A stretch of 64,000 nt of DNA, taken from positions 1,025,032 through 1,089,031 of the forward strand of contig MU004182.1 of assembly GCA_010093605.1 (NCBI GenBank), given 5' to 3'. Under the pieces are notes generated by a model. That model was given only the letters and a program-made list of their open reading frames with translations, searched no databases and had not been told where the DNA came from. This document shows positions 10,232-20,557 of this stretch, in pieces. The translations under genes were made by a program, and so were the position numbers. Origin of the DNA: Lophium mytilinum. Taxonomy: Eukaryota; Ascomycota; Dothideomycetes; Mytilinidiales; Mytilinidiaceae. The stretch's first letter is position 1. Each line of letters opens with the position of its first letter.

Positions 10232-10610
10232 TATTACAGGCAACTGAGACGACCCCAGTCGACTACTTTTCCGGGCTAATGTTGATTTGGCTCAAAGACT
10301 GATTGGCTAGGAGGCTGCTAATTACCCTTAAGGCCGGCCGGAAAAGCTACCTCAAATGGTAAGTCTTTGGCTTGATTTTAGCGCTTGTTCACCGGACGTG
10401 GTGAACTGCTGTAGAAGTGTGGGCGCTCTTCTAGGATTCAACCAGGTTTTACTCCGTACACCCTAGTAATCTTGAGATTGTTAAATATTAAATTCGTATT
10501 TGAACTCATCTAAGTGGCCGATGTTGGTAGGGTTGCTGTTTCGGGCACAATGGCTTGTCTAGATGTGGCATAGATTTACACAAGAACAGGGGCCTGCCTT
10601 CCCGTGGATA

Positions 10611-10825
10611 CCGTCTTCTCTGAGATTATACATACGCCACCCTTGGCGCGCTATTTTAACCTTACTTGTTGAGCGTATCAGGTCACCCCTATCGAGCTGA
10701 TTTGTGGGCCTGTCGGCACCCATCGGCGCCCATCGGCGCCTGGCAGCTCGATTCCCCGACCAACTTTACGCTCATGGGTTTAGTGCGTGCCAAGGGTGGC
10801 GTATGTATAATCTCAGAGAAGACGG
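10611..10825. mobile_element. TA-flanked MITE (Tc1/mariner-like), 215 bp, young
   Basis: Perfect 37-bp terminal inverted repeats (10611-10647 and 10789-10825) start CCGTCTTCTCTGAG and are flanked by TA on both sides, fitting a Tc1/mariner-type (Stowaway-like) element. There is no mismatch between the arms, so insertion is recent or the copy has escaped RIP. The centre has a short tandem CATCGGCGCC pair. The right end lies 51 bp before the ATG of the next gene, so it probably sits in its promoter or 5' UTR. Confidence 0.88.
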
Positions 10826-10876
10826 TAGAGTGAGATGCACTCTTAACTGTCTCTTATTAACCTTACAAAGGGTACG

Positions 10877-12823
10877 ATGACCTTCCGAGCTTTCAAAATA
10901 CTCCAAAGCATTCCGAGTATGGCGAAAACAACGCATGATCCGTCACCATCGTATGAATCGGTTCCCAACATTGCTCGAACTCGTGGGACGACGCAAGGCA
11001 GCCGCCCCAGGATGCGAGGCATCCAATGGTGGACGAAGCTGGTCCCGTTCTACGTTATCATCCCAGTTGCGGTCAGCCTCGCTATTGAAATCCTTCATAT
11101 CCGACTGTACAAAAACACTGAATCTCTGTATCGATGGTCAACCTACGATCGTACTTCCGTGCAGGTCATTGTGCACATTCTATCAACAATATTAGCCATC
11201 CTTCTCGTCTACCCAGTATGCACCGTCCTCAGCTTCTGGACGAGACATCGTCTATCTCGACGCGATGTGGGTCTAAACCGCCTTAGACTGTGGTCCGCTA
11301 TGGTACAGGGAAGACTAGATTGGAGTTTGCCATGGCTACCTTCGCTATTGGCTCTGGGTTTCTTTGCTCTCACCTATCTCCCTGCGGCAGTTTGGGCTGG
11401 TGCACTGACTCCTGTTTTGACGGTGAAGGTGGAGCACAACCTACCATTTCATATCCCGGCCGGTGGGCCAGGTGGAGACTATGCGCTATCGCCAATCCAG
11501 TTATCATCGGGTATCTTTGGCGAGTGCTGGACAGCATTACAGAGTAATGGTACTTTTACCAATTGCCCACAAAAGTATGATACCGGTAACCTTCTGCAAA
11601 CGATTGCCTCTGCTACCAGTTCCAATATGGCACCGCGCAACCACTCGAAATGGGACAACACCGATTACCAATACATCGGACTATCGTATGGCGTAGGTGC
11701 TGCGACCGGGCTGACGGACGACGGCCTCCTCAATTTGACGTCCAACGTTCAGGGCTACAATTATACCGAGATAGGCCTGATCACCAAGACTAGTTGCATC
11801 TACAACGAATCAGCGACGTGGCGGGTCTACGAGGCCGACGATATGGCGAGTACTCCCCCCTACCAATGGTACTATGCGTCAGGCCAACTTCCGAATTCAG
11901 ATTGGTCCATCATTAACATCTCCAACCCGACCGCTGCTGGTACCGATTTTTTCTACCAGCTAGATTTCAAAGACGGAAATGAAGTCGTTGCCACGCTTGC
12001 GCGCCCACCGATCTCTCGGGACTTTAGTAGTGGAAATGGCCAGTGGTTCTTTGGCCTCGCAGCGCTGAACACGTACAAGGAGTTGGACAAAATACAATGT
12101 GAGATGAAGTTCGTACCGACGCGGTTTCTCATCAGCGCATCAACGGCGAACAGAACCATCACGGTGACGCCAGTCACAGACGCTTGGACTGAGAACCTGG
12201 ATGCGAAGGGGAAATTGCGGGCACGAGCCGTTAGCTCAATGGGTGTGTCTTATATCGTTCTCTCCTTGTATACGTCTGTTGTTGGCAACGCCTTCATGGA
12301 AAACGTGCACAATATGTAAGACAAGCTCCATCTAACGCAGGCTATCGAGTCCAATATAGACAATGCCACTGTTTTGGCAGCAGTGGAAGACTCAGTCACT
12401 GCGATGATGGACGATCTTTTGGTCACTCTGACGGCCGCGTCACTGACGCAAGATGGCGGAGCTCAACTTGCTTATGCCAATGTCACGATACCAGCTGTGC
12501 AGATTGGGAGCGGCGGGTTCATTGCGGCAACCTTGGCCATGAATGTACTAGGCGCCATAGGAGTCTTTATTTCGTTTTTCTTCTTGAGGAAGGCGGAGAT
12601 TCCCCTATTTGATTATAACGATCTTGGATGTATGGTTGTAGGGACTTTGAATGGGGCGAAGCCATCAAGTAACAGCCAAGGAGAAAGAGACGCAAATGTC
12701 CTTCATTCTTGGGATGGGAAAGCCACAAGCAAGGAGATGAACGCTTTGGTGGCTAAGTTGGAGATTACAGAATCAGGACAGCCTGCTATAGTAACGACCC
12801 GGGTGAAAGAGCGAGTAGGCTAA
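10877..12823 (+). CDS. Polytopic fungal membrane protein of unknown function
   Basis: The frame from the ATG at 10877 has three N-terminal membrane helices (about residues 55-73, 97-121, 153-177; the third ends in the family-like WAGALTP), a long glycosylated outer region, and one C-terminal helix (about 545-570). This layout matches a large fungal family often labelled DUF3176-like. One in-frame TAA at 12317-12319 interrupts it; the same frame then continues to 12823. Either this is a nonsense change (CAA to TAA would be RIP-like) or an intron at 12243-12359 (GTGTGT donor, CTAAC branch, TAG acceptor) removes it and keeps frame. Residues flanking the stop read as normal coding, which favours the nonsense view. 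Confidence 0.6.
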
Positions 12824-12849
12824 AGGGCTTGGTGCGGTGATCGGCATGA

Positions 12850-15800
12850 ATGCTGCCGCGATTGGATGAGGGTGTCAACGGAGGCTGTCAACGAGATTTG
12901 CCTTGGCGCCTGCCTCAGCCTGCGAAAGCATACGAAGATACCGAAGACGAGAGCGAAAAGAAAAAGATCCAGAAAAGAGCCGTGGAAAGGGGCGTCAAGG
13001 GAGCTCTCAAGATTGCGGCTACCATCAACAACGCTTCGGTCAACGCTTCGAATGCCATCGTGAACATGGGCGTTGCTTTGAGAGGCATTAGTCAAGACCT
13101 TACGGCGTTGCAGAAAGTGATGGAAGATCAACTCAAGGCGCTGAAAGAGACGCTCCAAGGCCAGAAGGATGCCTTGAAGACGATCCGAGATGTGCATTTC
13201 TGGAGCTTGGTCGTTGTCCTCATTTGTGAGTCCATTGTGTGGATTTTATCACTCTCCAGCAACCTGACTCATCTACTGACATCCTATCAGCGGCGGTTTT
13301 ATTGATCTTGACTTTCGGTGTTGCCGCGCCCGCCATCGTGGTGGGATTGGGTGTCTTGTTCATCACGGCCTTCATCGTCAACAAGGTGTACGAGTCTAAG
13401 GAAAGCCAGATGATGAGCGATCTTGCAACGACCCAAGCCTCAGTGAACTCACTCGAAACTTCTATAGCGAATCTGAAAAAAATCACGCCCAAATTCGGCG
13501 AGCTCGAGATTCAGTACAAGGCGCTGAACATGTTCTGGGGACGCATGAGCGCCAGCTCCGGAGATCTCCTGACCTGGACTGCCGATGCATACAAGGAGTT
13601 GTTCGAGGAGATGTTCAGCACCCTGACAATTGAAAGCGCTAAAATGTCGGCAACAGAACTTGAGAATGGTTCACAAATGTATCTCGACATGCTCATGTCC
13701 CAGGGCATCTACCTGCCAGAGGCTGATCCCGACGTTGGCGCACTACAAGCTCCTGCTGTCGAGCCCAGTGCGCCTCCATCTGATGAGGATGCTTTCCAAG
13801 CTCGACTGCAGGCCGTCCATCAGCTTTTGGGAAATGGACTCGAAAGCGATGCGCAAGAAGTGACTGTTGTGTCAGCTGGTAGCGAACAATACTCTCTACT
13901 CAACAACATCGGAGCATCGGCTGGTAGCAAAGAGTTTGCTGTGCCCAATGGATCTGAGGGATCGAACGGAGCAGACGGCAACTCTGCTGAGCGAAATCAG
14001 TACGTCCCTGGCAGAGTCCTGCTTTTGACTGAGCAGGCATGCGTTGCTCAATCGGATTTTGCCGTCCAGGCATTAGAGAGAGGTGACTTTGATGCTTTTG
14101 AGGCACACATGGACGTCAGCACACGACTGCTGGACGCGCCGACCACTTTCAAATTGGACGCAATCACGCAATCTGGCAAGTGGTTCGACATCAGCTTGAT
14201 CAAGCAAGGTGTGTCCGTGTGGCTCAACTCGGGCTTGAAGGATCTGCTCGCCTATAACAACTCGACATTGAACCTCGATGGAATCGGCATTGTCAACAGC
14301 GGCGCCTTACTGACAGGCGCAAAGCTCATCTCTGCATCGGTCGTCTTGGACACGATCAAGCTCGCAAAGCTCATGCAAGATTGGACCACAGGCGCAAACA
14401 AGAATCTCTCGGACGAGGAGAAGGCAGCCCAGGCGAAGCCTTACGTCAAGTCAGCTGTGGAATTGTGCGGCGATCTGGCCTCGACTACGGCTAAGCTCAA
14501 CAATGGTTTCAATACAATCAATCACACTGTCACAGAGGCTCGCAACAAAGTTGCTGCGGACGTCAAGGCCAAGGAGAATTTGATACGCTCGACAAATGCC
14601 GGTTACTGGGAGAAGATAGCTCACATCAAGGACGATATCCCAGTACTTCTGACTGTCTTCTGGTCGAGACAAAGACTTATGGACGAAGTTCAAAACATAG
14701 CAAACCAAATCGAGAGTGCTCGCCAGAGGGCGGTCGACCCACTGGATGCCCAGAAGCTCAAGCTGGAGCAACTTCGCGACAGCGGCATCATCTACCAGAA
14801 CCAGCACGTCTCATGGGTTGATCTTGTACAGAAACTCAGCGTCCAATTCGGCCGTGTTTGGACGACTCTGAAAGATATACAGGATGAGATCCACAGCGAT
14901 GTCGCGTTCAATGCCGATGTGATCGTTGGTATTCAATGGCCAGAGCTGCTAAAGAATGCCCAAGAGGTCCTTTCCCTGCTCAACGTCGACCCTCATATCA
15001 ACATTTCTGCCATACTTGGGGACGGCGGTACCGCAGCAAAGCGAGCCGCTGTGCTAGCAGCAGAGGCACTCTTCGCGCTTGAAGCCCCAGGAGGGGAAGA
15101 TAACGATGCGGGCGCCTTCCAAGGTCAGGTCGAAGACCCTATGCAATTCGCCATACAAGCCCATCCAGTCATGGCGACCCTGTTGGCGGATGGGACCGAG
15201 GAGACTCGTCAATTCTTCGACAATGTCAAAGCTATCATGGTCCTGCCACATGTGCAGACGCTCAAGGCCTACGATAACACCCTTGGGTCGTTCTCTTTGC
15301 ACTCAGGCATGGCTGAGACTGTGGCAACTTACGTGCAGACGTTTGGTTCCATCTCCAAGGCTCTGAACCGCATCGGTGCCGCAGCCTCGATCCAGAGCCG
15401 CCGCGTTAAGAGGCTAGAAGACAAGGGCATTCGTTGGGTTACTTTCTACACGGGCACGCGACAAGCCATCATCGACGCCTCGCGCTATGTTGGTACTGCC
15501 AATGATGACCTTGAGAAGTCATACAAGGAGGTGCAGAAACTTTTCCAAAAGATCAAGGATAACCGCGACGTCTTCGAGTTAAAGATCAAGCCAATCGACG
15601 AGCTGCTTGCGGCCAAGCGAAAAGAACTCAGCGACTACATCTTCCAACTGGGCGCCGATGCTGCCGCCGTCATGTTCGTGGGTGCGGCTGCAGCCTTGGC
15701 CGTTGTAAGTGGTCCGGCTGTCGCCTTCAAGGCCGCGAGCACGGTGCTTCAGGGCGCGACCAAGGTCGACGGCGTGGTGCTCGCCAACACGTTCAAGACA

Positions 15801-16187
15801 TTCTACAGCAAGATGAATTGGGACGAGTTCCGCGACAGCATCGCCAGCCTCAGCACTTTGCGCGACTCACTCACCACGGCCGTCAATTCGCTCGACAAGA
15901 TCCTGTCCACTTTCTCAGATACGCTTAAGTATGGGCAGGATCTGCAGAAGCACCTCAGGGAGTCCCAGAAGCGCCTCGAGGACTTTGAGATCGAGCGGCT
16001 GACTCGCGTGGCGGCTGCGGAGAAGCGTGGAGAAACGGAGGCTGCCGTCATGGAGCGGTACATCAAGGAGGTGGACTTTGAGGAAGTAGTCAAGGGTTGG
16101 GGCGCCGTGGACGTTGGGTGTGATGTATGGAATGACATGTTCAATGCGCAGGGATATTCGTTGCCTGCAGACTTTGAGTTGGAGTAG
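12850..16187 (+). CDS. Large helical membrane-associated protein, 1090 aa
   Basis: Exons 12850-13225 and 13291-16187 join across a 65-bp intron (GTGAGT, CTGAC branch, CAG). The protein is almost wholly helical, with coiled-coil-like heptads at about 60-115, a strong double hydrophobic segment at about 116-160, a second Ala/Val-rich hydrophobic segment at about 912-940, and charged helices between. No domain is recognised. The long helix bundle with buried hydrophobic hairpins loosely resembles alpha-helical pore-forming proteins of the ClyA/HBL type; this is only a fold-level guess. The first ATG lies 26 bp after the stop of the gene before it, too close for a usual promoter, so the two may share a transcript or the real start may be downstream (an in-frame ATG lies at 13067). 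Confidence 0.72.
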
Positions 16188-16668
16188 TAGCTCAGAAAAT
16201 AGCTACATGAGCAAAAGCTTCAAAAATTTCCTTCGGCTTTACAAGTTTGTTGATACAAACTCACATGTGGCGTAAAATTTAAGGTTAAGTGTGAATAGTA
16301 GCCTATTTGTAAGGTATACGGGTAGGCAATAACGCGAATATAGTATTCTTGTAAGACAGGCTCTAAATTAGAGGGCATAGGCGGATTCTCAGCAATTACC
16401 TTTCAAAGACCAAATTTAGAAAGGTTCATTCTGTCCTTTGTCTTCTCTACTGCCTTTTCCTTCAGCCACATAATTGGCTTGTAGATTTCCCAAGGGGACA
16501 AAGCTTCCAATCTCGAACAAAGGCATTGCCTCTCTCCCCTCGTCAATATGAATTCGTCACCTTCCCTCATACTAACCGTCACCCAAATCACACACCTAGA
16601 TTCCCAAGAAGCTTGATCAACTCTCAATCACAAAGATTTCTATACTTCAATCCCAACCCAAAAAGGCA
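16188..16668. other. Intergenic, nothing recognised
   Basis: AT-leaning spacer between the helical protein gene and the small secreted-protein gene; only short unsupported frames. Confidence 0.5.
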
Positions 16669-17052
16669 ATGAAATCCTCAACCATCCTCCCCTTTCTCTC
16701 CCTCCTCGGCCTTACCGCCGCCGCCCCTAACAACATAGGGAAGCGCGCCCAACCTGGCGGCCTCTACATGTGCAAAAACGCGAACTGGGGCGCCCCTTGC
16801 GAATACGTCGTCGCGCCCATGGGTGGCTGCATGGACATCGGCTGGGAGGACTGGAAGAACGCTGTCAGCTCATTTGGACCAGACCAGGCCCAAGGCGTTT
16901 CGCCGTGGAGCTGCAATCTCTTCTCTAAAACGGGCTGCGGAGGCGACTCTATCAATCTAAGATACCCCGGCAGCGAGGATCTCGAGTATCAGAACTTCAA
17001 CGATAAACTACAGAGTATGCAGTGTAAATGGGATAATCCGAAGTTCAATTGA
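16669..17052 (+). CDS. Small secreted protein with crystallin-like pattern, 127 aa
   Basis: A signal peptide of about 18 residues is followed by a KR dipeptide (Kex2-type site, about residues 25-26). The mature domain has six Cys and the spacing seen in beta/gamma-crystallin-like secreted proteins: an early GGLYMC strand, NAVSSFGP, a CNLFSKTGC centre, and a closing FNDKLQSMQC. No intron. Such proteins occur among fungal effector candidates; function is not known. It stands alone between repeats and accessory genes. Confidence 0.75.
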   Translation: MKSSTILPFLSLLGLTAAAPNNIGKRAQPGGLYMCKNANWGAPCEYVVAPMGGCMDIGWEDWKNAVSSFGPDQAQGVSPWSCNLFSKTGCGGDSINLRYPGSEDLEYQNFNDKLQSMQCKWDNPKFN

Positions 17053-17596
17053 TTGGATGGAGCGCGGGCTTCAGCAGGGACTTTTACCCTTTCTTGGTGG
17101 CACACCCTTTTTTGTACGAATCTTCTCCGACCTCTTTCGATTCTTCGTATCAATACTCTTCTAGTTTGGTAGTACTAGGCCAGCCCGAGTACTGTTGGCT
17201 CGTCTTTGACATTTAGTCATTTCTTCTTTCTCGAGGGTAGGAATATTGATATCATTCTGAACTGGATATTTTTGGGGCCCTTCGTCTCGTGAAATTAGAA
17301 TACCCGACATCCATGAAAGTGGCAGCGAAATACTTGAGCAACACATGCCCTCTAGGCTTTTCGTACGCTAGCCTAGCACCGCCTGGGGTCCTGTAGTACG
17401 TTATAAGAGATCAGAAAAGTATAGTTTTAACAAGACTCGACGCCTTGCGGGCCACCTCAAACGGTGTCAGAGTGTGTTTTCAACAGAAAGTCTGAGCGTT
17501 GCGCCGCGTCGGGCCAAGGGATATTCAGTCTGCATCAGCCAAGTACCAAGAATGGGGCATTATCATTCAATTGTATCGTGAATCATTAAATTAATG
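17053..17596. other. Intergenic with repeat copy C
   Basis: Tail-to-tail space between the secreted-protein gene (+) and the DUF6594 gene (-). Most of the right half is a dispersed-repeat copy; nothing else is recognised. Confidence 0.5.
17360..17530 (+). repeat. Dispersed decayed repeat, copy C
   Basis: Carries the GCCTAGCACCGCCTG block, a TACGTTATAAGAGA block, the GTTTTAACAAGACT block and the GCGGGCCACCTCAAACGGTGTC block in the same order as copies A and B. Fewer C-to-T changes than copy A in the first block. Confidence 0.6.
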
Positions 17597-19047
17597 CTAT
17601 GATTTAGAAGGAGTAGGGGAAAAGTTATCTGGGCCACTAAAGTTCCCAATGAATACTACCAGTATTGCACAATAGGCAGCAGACGCAGCGAATAGCTCGT
17701 GTCGAGCTGCCTTCGTGAGCAATGACATCGCCGCAGAAAAAAGAAGGGTAAACACGATGAGGACTCCTACTGCGTCCACAACTGATCTTGGGCTTGATGA
17801 AGTCGTCAGGCGGTACATGGCCATGATGGGTAGAACGAGGAGGACGAAGATGACGAAGGTGATGAGTATTCCGACGAATTTGTCGACTCTTGAGGATGAG
17901 TAGAAGTTGATGTATTTGTTCTTGGTCTTTTCCTGTAGTTCGGGGGTTCGGAGCCAAGCTTGCAGGGGAGGCTCTTTGGTGCGAAGCAGCCACTACGAGT
18001 GTGAGCTTCGGTAGGTTCCCACGAGATCATGCTAGACTTACCTTGAGGAAGCGGTCCGTATGCTGGAGCATTGACTCAACACCACCATCAAAGCTGGCCC
18101 ATTCCCTTCCATCGCGCAGGCTAATGATGTCTTCCTTACTCCGTATAGAGTCCATCTCTGCGTCCATCAGAGGCTTAGTGTTGTGGTGGTACCGGCGAAC
18201 GCTCCGATAATTGCGATCGGAGGGACGCTGAAAGGATTCCAGAGTTCGTGCTTTAATCAATACTTCGTCTGACCTATATTTAGCACCACTCCGTGCATAG
18301 AAACATTATCATGCTTACCATATTCCATTAGTTTTGCTCGAATGTCACCCAAGATCGTTCGCCTGTTTCTCCTGTCCGGGTCATCTCTACTAGCTTTTGC
18401 AACATCAATCTCTCGTGACTGTAGACGGTCGGGGGCACTATCAAAGTCATCCCAGTCGAGGTCATCTAGTTCTTTTTCGAGGCAGGTAATTTCATCTTGC
18501 AGATCAAGAAGCACCCTGCTATGGAGGTAGGAGAAGCTTCGATAAAGAGCGAAGTTAGCCTCGCTAGACTGAAAAGCTGCCAGGCGAGGGAATCCATTTG
18601 GAGTATTCTCTACTGTTAAGGTTTAGTTTATGCCAGGAAGCCAGCCCTGCGTGTGGCTTACATATTCGTGTATTCGTTTCTGTAACGTCCTCAGGCTCTG
18701 GCTCTCCTCTGAAAGGGCCGGTCAGTTTCCTCATGAATGTTTTCTTCTCCCGTTCTATCATAGTGTTAGTTTATATGTAGAGTAGGCGGCCTCTTGGTAG
18801 AATAGTGAGGCCGGAACAGGAAGTTCTAACCAGGCAAGGGAGTTTCGTTGATAGAGCCGGTGTTGGCAACGGAAGGGGTTCTCGATGATCTTGAAGAGCG
18901 ATCGTCCTCTTGAATATCGATTATAGCATCTCCTCGCATTGTGTCTCCTGTCATGGTAGTATCGGTGGGCGAGGTTGGAGATTGACAGTCAATAGGGCGC
19001 TTCTCCGGGACGAAGGTATCGCCAGTCATTGATCGGGAAGGGGCCAT
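17597..19047 (-). CDS. DUF6594 domain membrane protein, 408 aa
   Basis: Five exons on the minus strand: 18831-19047, 18662-18754, 18319-18612, 18042-18268 and 17597-17992, separated by introns of 49-76 bp with canonical ends. The joined frame shows the DUF6594 hallmarks: GFPRLAAFQSSEANFALYRS, then LLDLQDEITCLEKELDDLD, then IRAKLMEYDEVL, and three membrane helices near the C-terminus (about 297-405). A Ser/Thr-rich, probably disordered N-terminus precedes the domain. The family is fungal and its function is unknown; it is often found in clusters of accessory genes. Unlike most genes here, its 3' end is not G-rich on the coding strand. Confidence 0.88.
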
Positions 19048-19305
19048 ATTGCGGCTAGCGCAGTCACAAAGACAAACGAAAGACAAGAAATGCAAGCAAA
19101 ACTTTTGGGGGGAACTTTTGGCGCAGAAGAGAAGGTCAATTCAGTATCTTAAGCAGCGGGTGGGGATGTCACATCGATCGGGGCTCAGCTCTGACCGCCC
19201 CACCGGATCCAATTACACCGGTCTCACGCCTCTTGTGGCTGCCTGGAACTCGAAATACGCCGCAGACCATGTGGCACAGGTGGCGCAGCAATTTGGTGCC
19301 CTCGC

Positions 19306-19738
19306 TCACCTCCGCCTGCTCTCTGTCTTCAGATCCCTCTCACGCACCCAGGCTCCGTTGTTGTACAGAGCGCCTGAAGAGTCCTTCAACTGGTACTCCC
19401 AATAAGACCGAGACCAGTTGACTTGACTTTTGTACACTGTGAAGTTCTTCTTCATTCTCACTCCGTTCACAATCGCAGTCATGTGAATCTCGTCGTTTTT
19501 TGAAAACTTCCTGGATTGCTAGTAGATCTAGGAGTCAGTATTTGCCTCTGACTGTGTCCCAAGCCGATTGACTTACGTCTGGTGCGTTCGGATCAATCGC
19601 GACATCCGACTTCTCATCAGGAATGGTCTCCACTGGGGACGTGAGGCCTTCCGTAATGCTTTGCGAGTCCTCCGCTGACGCCTGATCCTTCGCCGCTTGG
19701 GGGTAGGCGGGGCCCGCCTCTTGCTCGTGCTCTTGCAT
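19306..19738 (-). CDS. Unknown small protein, 124 aa, two exons
   Basis: Exons 19577-19738 and 19306-19518 join across a 58-bp intron (GTAAGT, CTGAC, TAG). The N-terminal 54 residues are acidic and disordered. The C-terminal 70 residues look folded: a short beta-rich stretch with NGVRMKKNFTVYKSQ, WSRSYWEYQLKD and ALYNNGAWVRERDLK, rich in aromatic and basic residues. This resembles small Tudor/SH3-like barrels, but I do not recognise the family. It lies in tandem upstream of the DUF6594 gene with a 258-bp gap. Confidence 0.6.
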
Positions 19739-20557
19739 TGTCTATTGCAGATAGTGTGGTGATAATGTCAAGAAAGGCGTTGCGCGAGTGATAGCCTTGC
19801 AGATTTTTGCGAGGCTAGGAGAGTTCGAGCTGCCGTCTTTTTAAAAGCAGGGCGACTTGTTGACGGCCTCTCAGCACAGCTGCCTTGACGTCTTGAACGG
19901 AACGCTCACAAATGGAGATGGGCTTGCACAGCCGCGTCTCACAGCCCAAGTGGTGACCGGTTGTGGCACAAGGCTTGGGGCCGTTCCCGCCCGCCAGCCG
20001 TATTTATGCTTCGGGAGAGCGGGCAGGGTTCCTTGAACAAAAGTTGGCAGTCCTTGTGAGGCAATTCTGATACTTTGAATATACACCCACTCGAGGGCGT
20101 ATGTACACTTGCCTGGCACCGCTTGAGGGCTGCTGGCGTGTTATTGTCAATCGAAAAAGGTTCATTCTGCCACGCTTGATAGCTCTTCGGGCCACCTCAG
20201 ATGGAGTCAAACCACAGTAGACTGCCACTTTATGTTCAACGATTTGCGGCGGGACCCCGTCCCCGCATTGGCCGACTAGTGAGCCGGGGTGCTGCATGAG
20301 GTGTTCTGTTCTGAGAAGTCACTGTCGCGAGTGATTGACGTGAAAAGCATCCTTGAAGCTTGAGATAATTCAGCAACACATCATCGAGCTATCTGCGGAT
20401 GATGCACTTGTCAAACCACTCGAAGTTCCCTCGCAAGCGCTCACAGCCCCCTGGCGTCTGCTGTGTTCAGAATTTGGGGGCTGACGGGGTGTTTGGGGGC
20501 CAAAAGTTCAGCTGCGGCTCTGGCCTAGCCTTTAAGGCTGCTCGATGCCTCTGACCA
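19739..20557. other. Divergent intergenic region with repeat copy B
   Basis: Between the heads of the 124-aa gene (-) and the caspase-like gene (+). A dispersed-repeat copy occupies about 20096-20360; promoters probably flank it. Confidence 0.5.
20096..20360 (+). repeat. Dispersed decayed repeat, copy B
   Basis: Longest match to copy A: GTACACTTGCCTGGCACCGC, TGTTATTG, CTTCGGGCCACCTCAGATGG and GACTGCCACTTTATGTTCAACG blocks in the same order, with a weaker downstream match. Together A and B suggest a unit of about 200-280 bp. Confidence 0.6.

Larger units (their letters stand above)
7439..10876. other. 3.4-kb protein-free region with Pol III-like units and MITEs
   Basis: No frame here resembles a protein family. 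What it holds is listed separately: three tRNA-like units (7868-8500), a Mutator-type MITE (9509-10231) and a TA-flanked MITE (10611-10825). The parts between them (8.5-9.5 and 10.24-10.61 kb) are AT-leaning with no clear feature. Confidence 0.7.

Noticed and set aside
10250-10390. Possible inverted repeats (TTTTCCGG and CAAAGACT pairs) between the two MITEs
   Set aside because: The paired blocks are not nested in the right order and no flanking duplication is visible.
12316-12340. A 25-base intron (GTAAGA...CTAACGCAG) over the TAA in the membrane-protein gene
   Set aside because: Far shorter than any fungal intron, and removing it breaks the frame at once.
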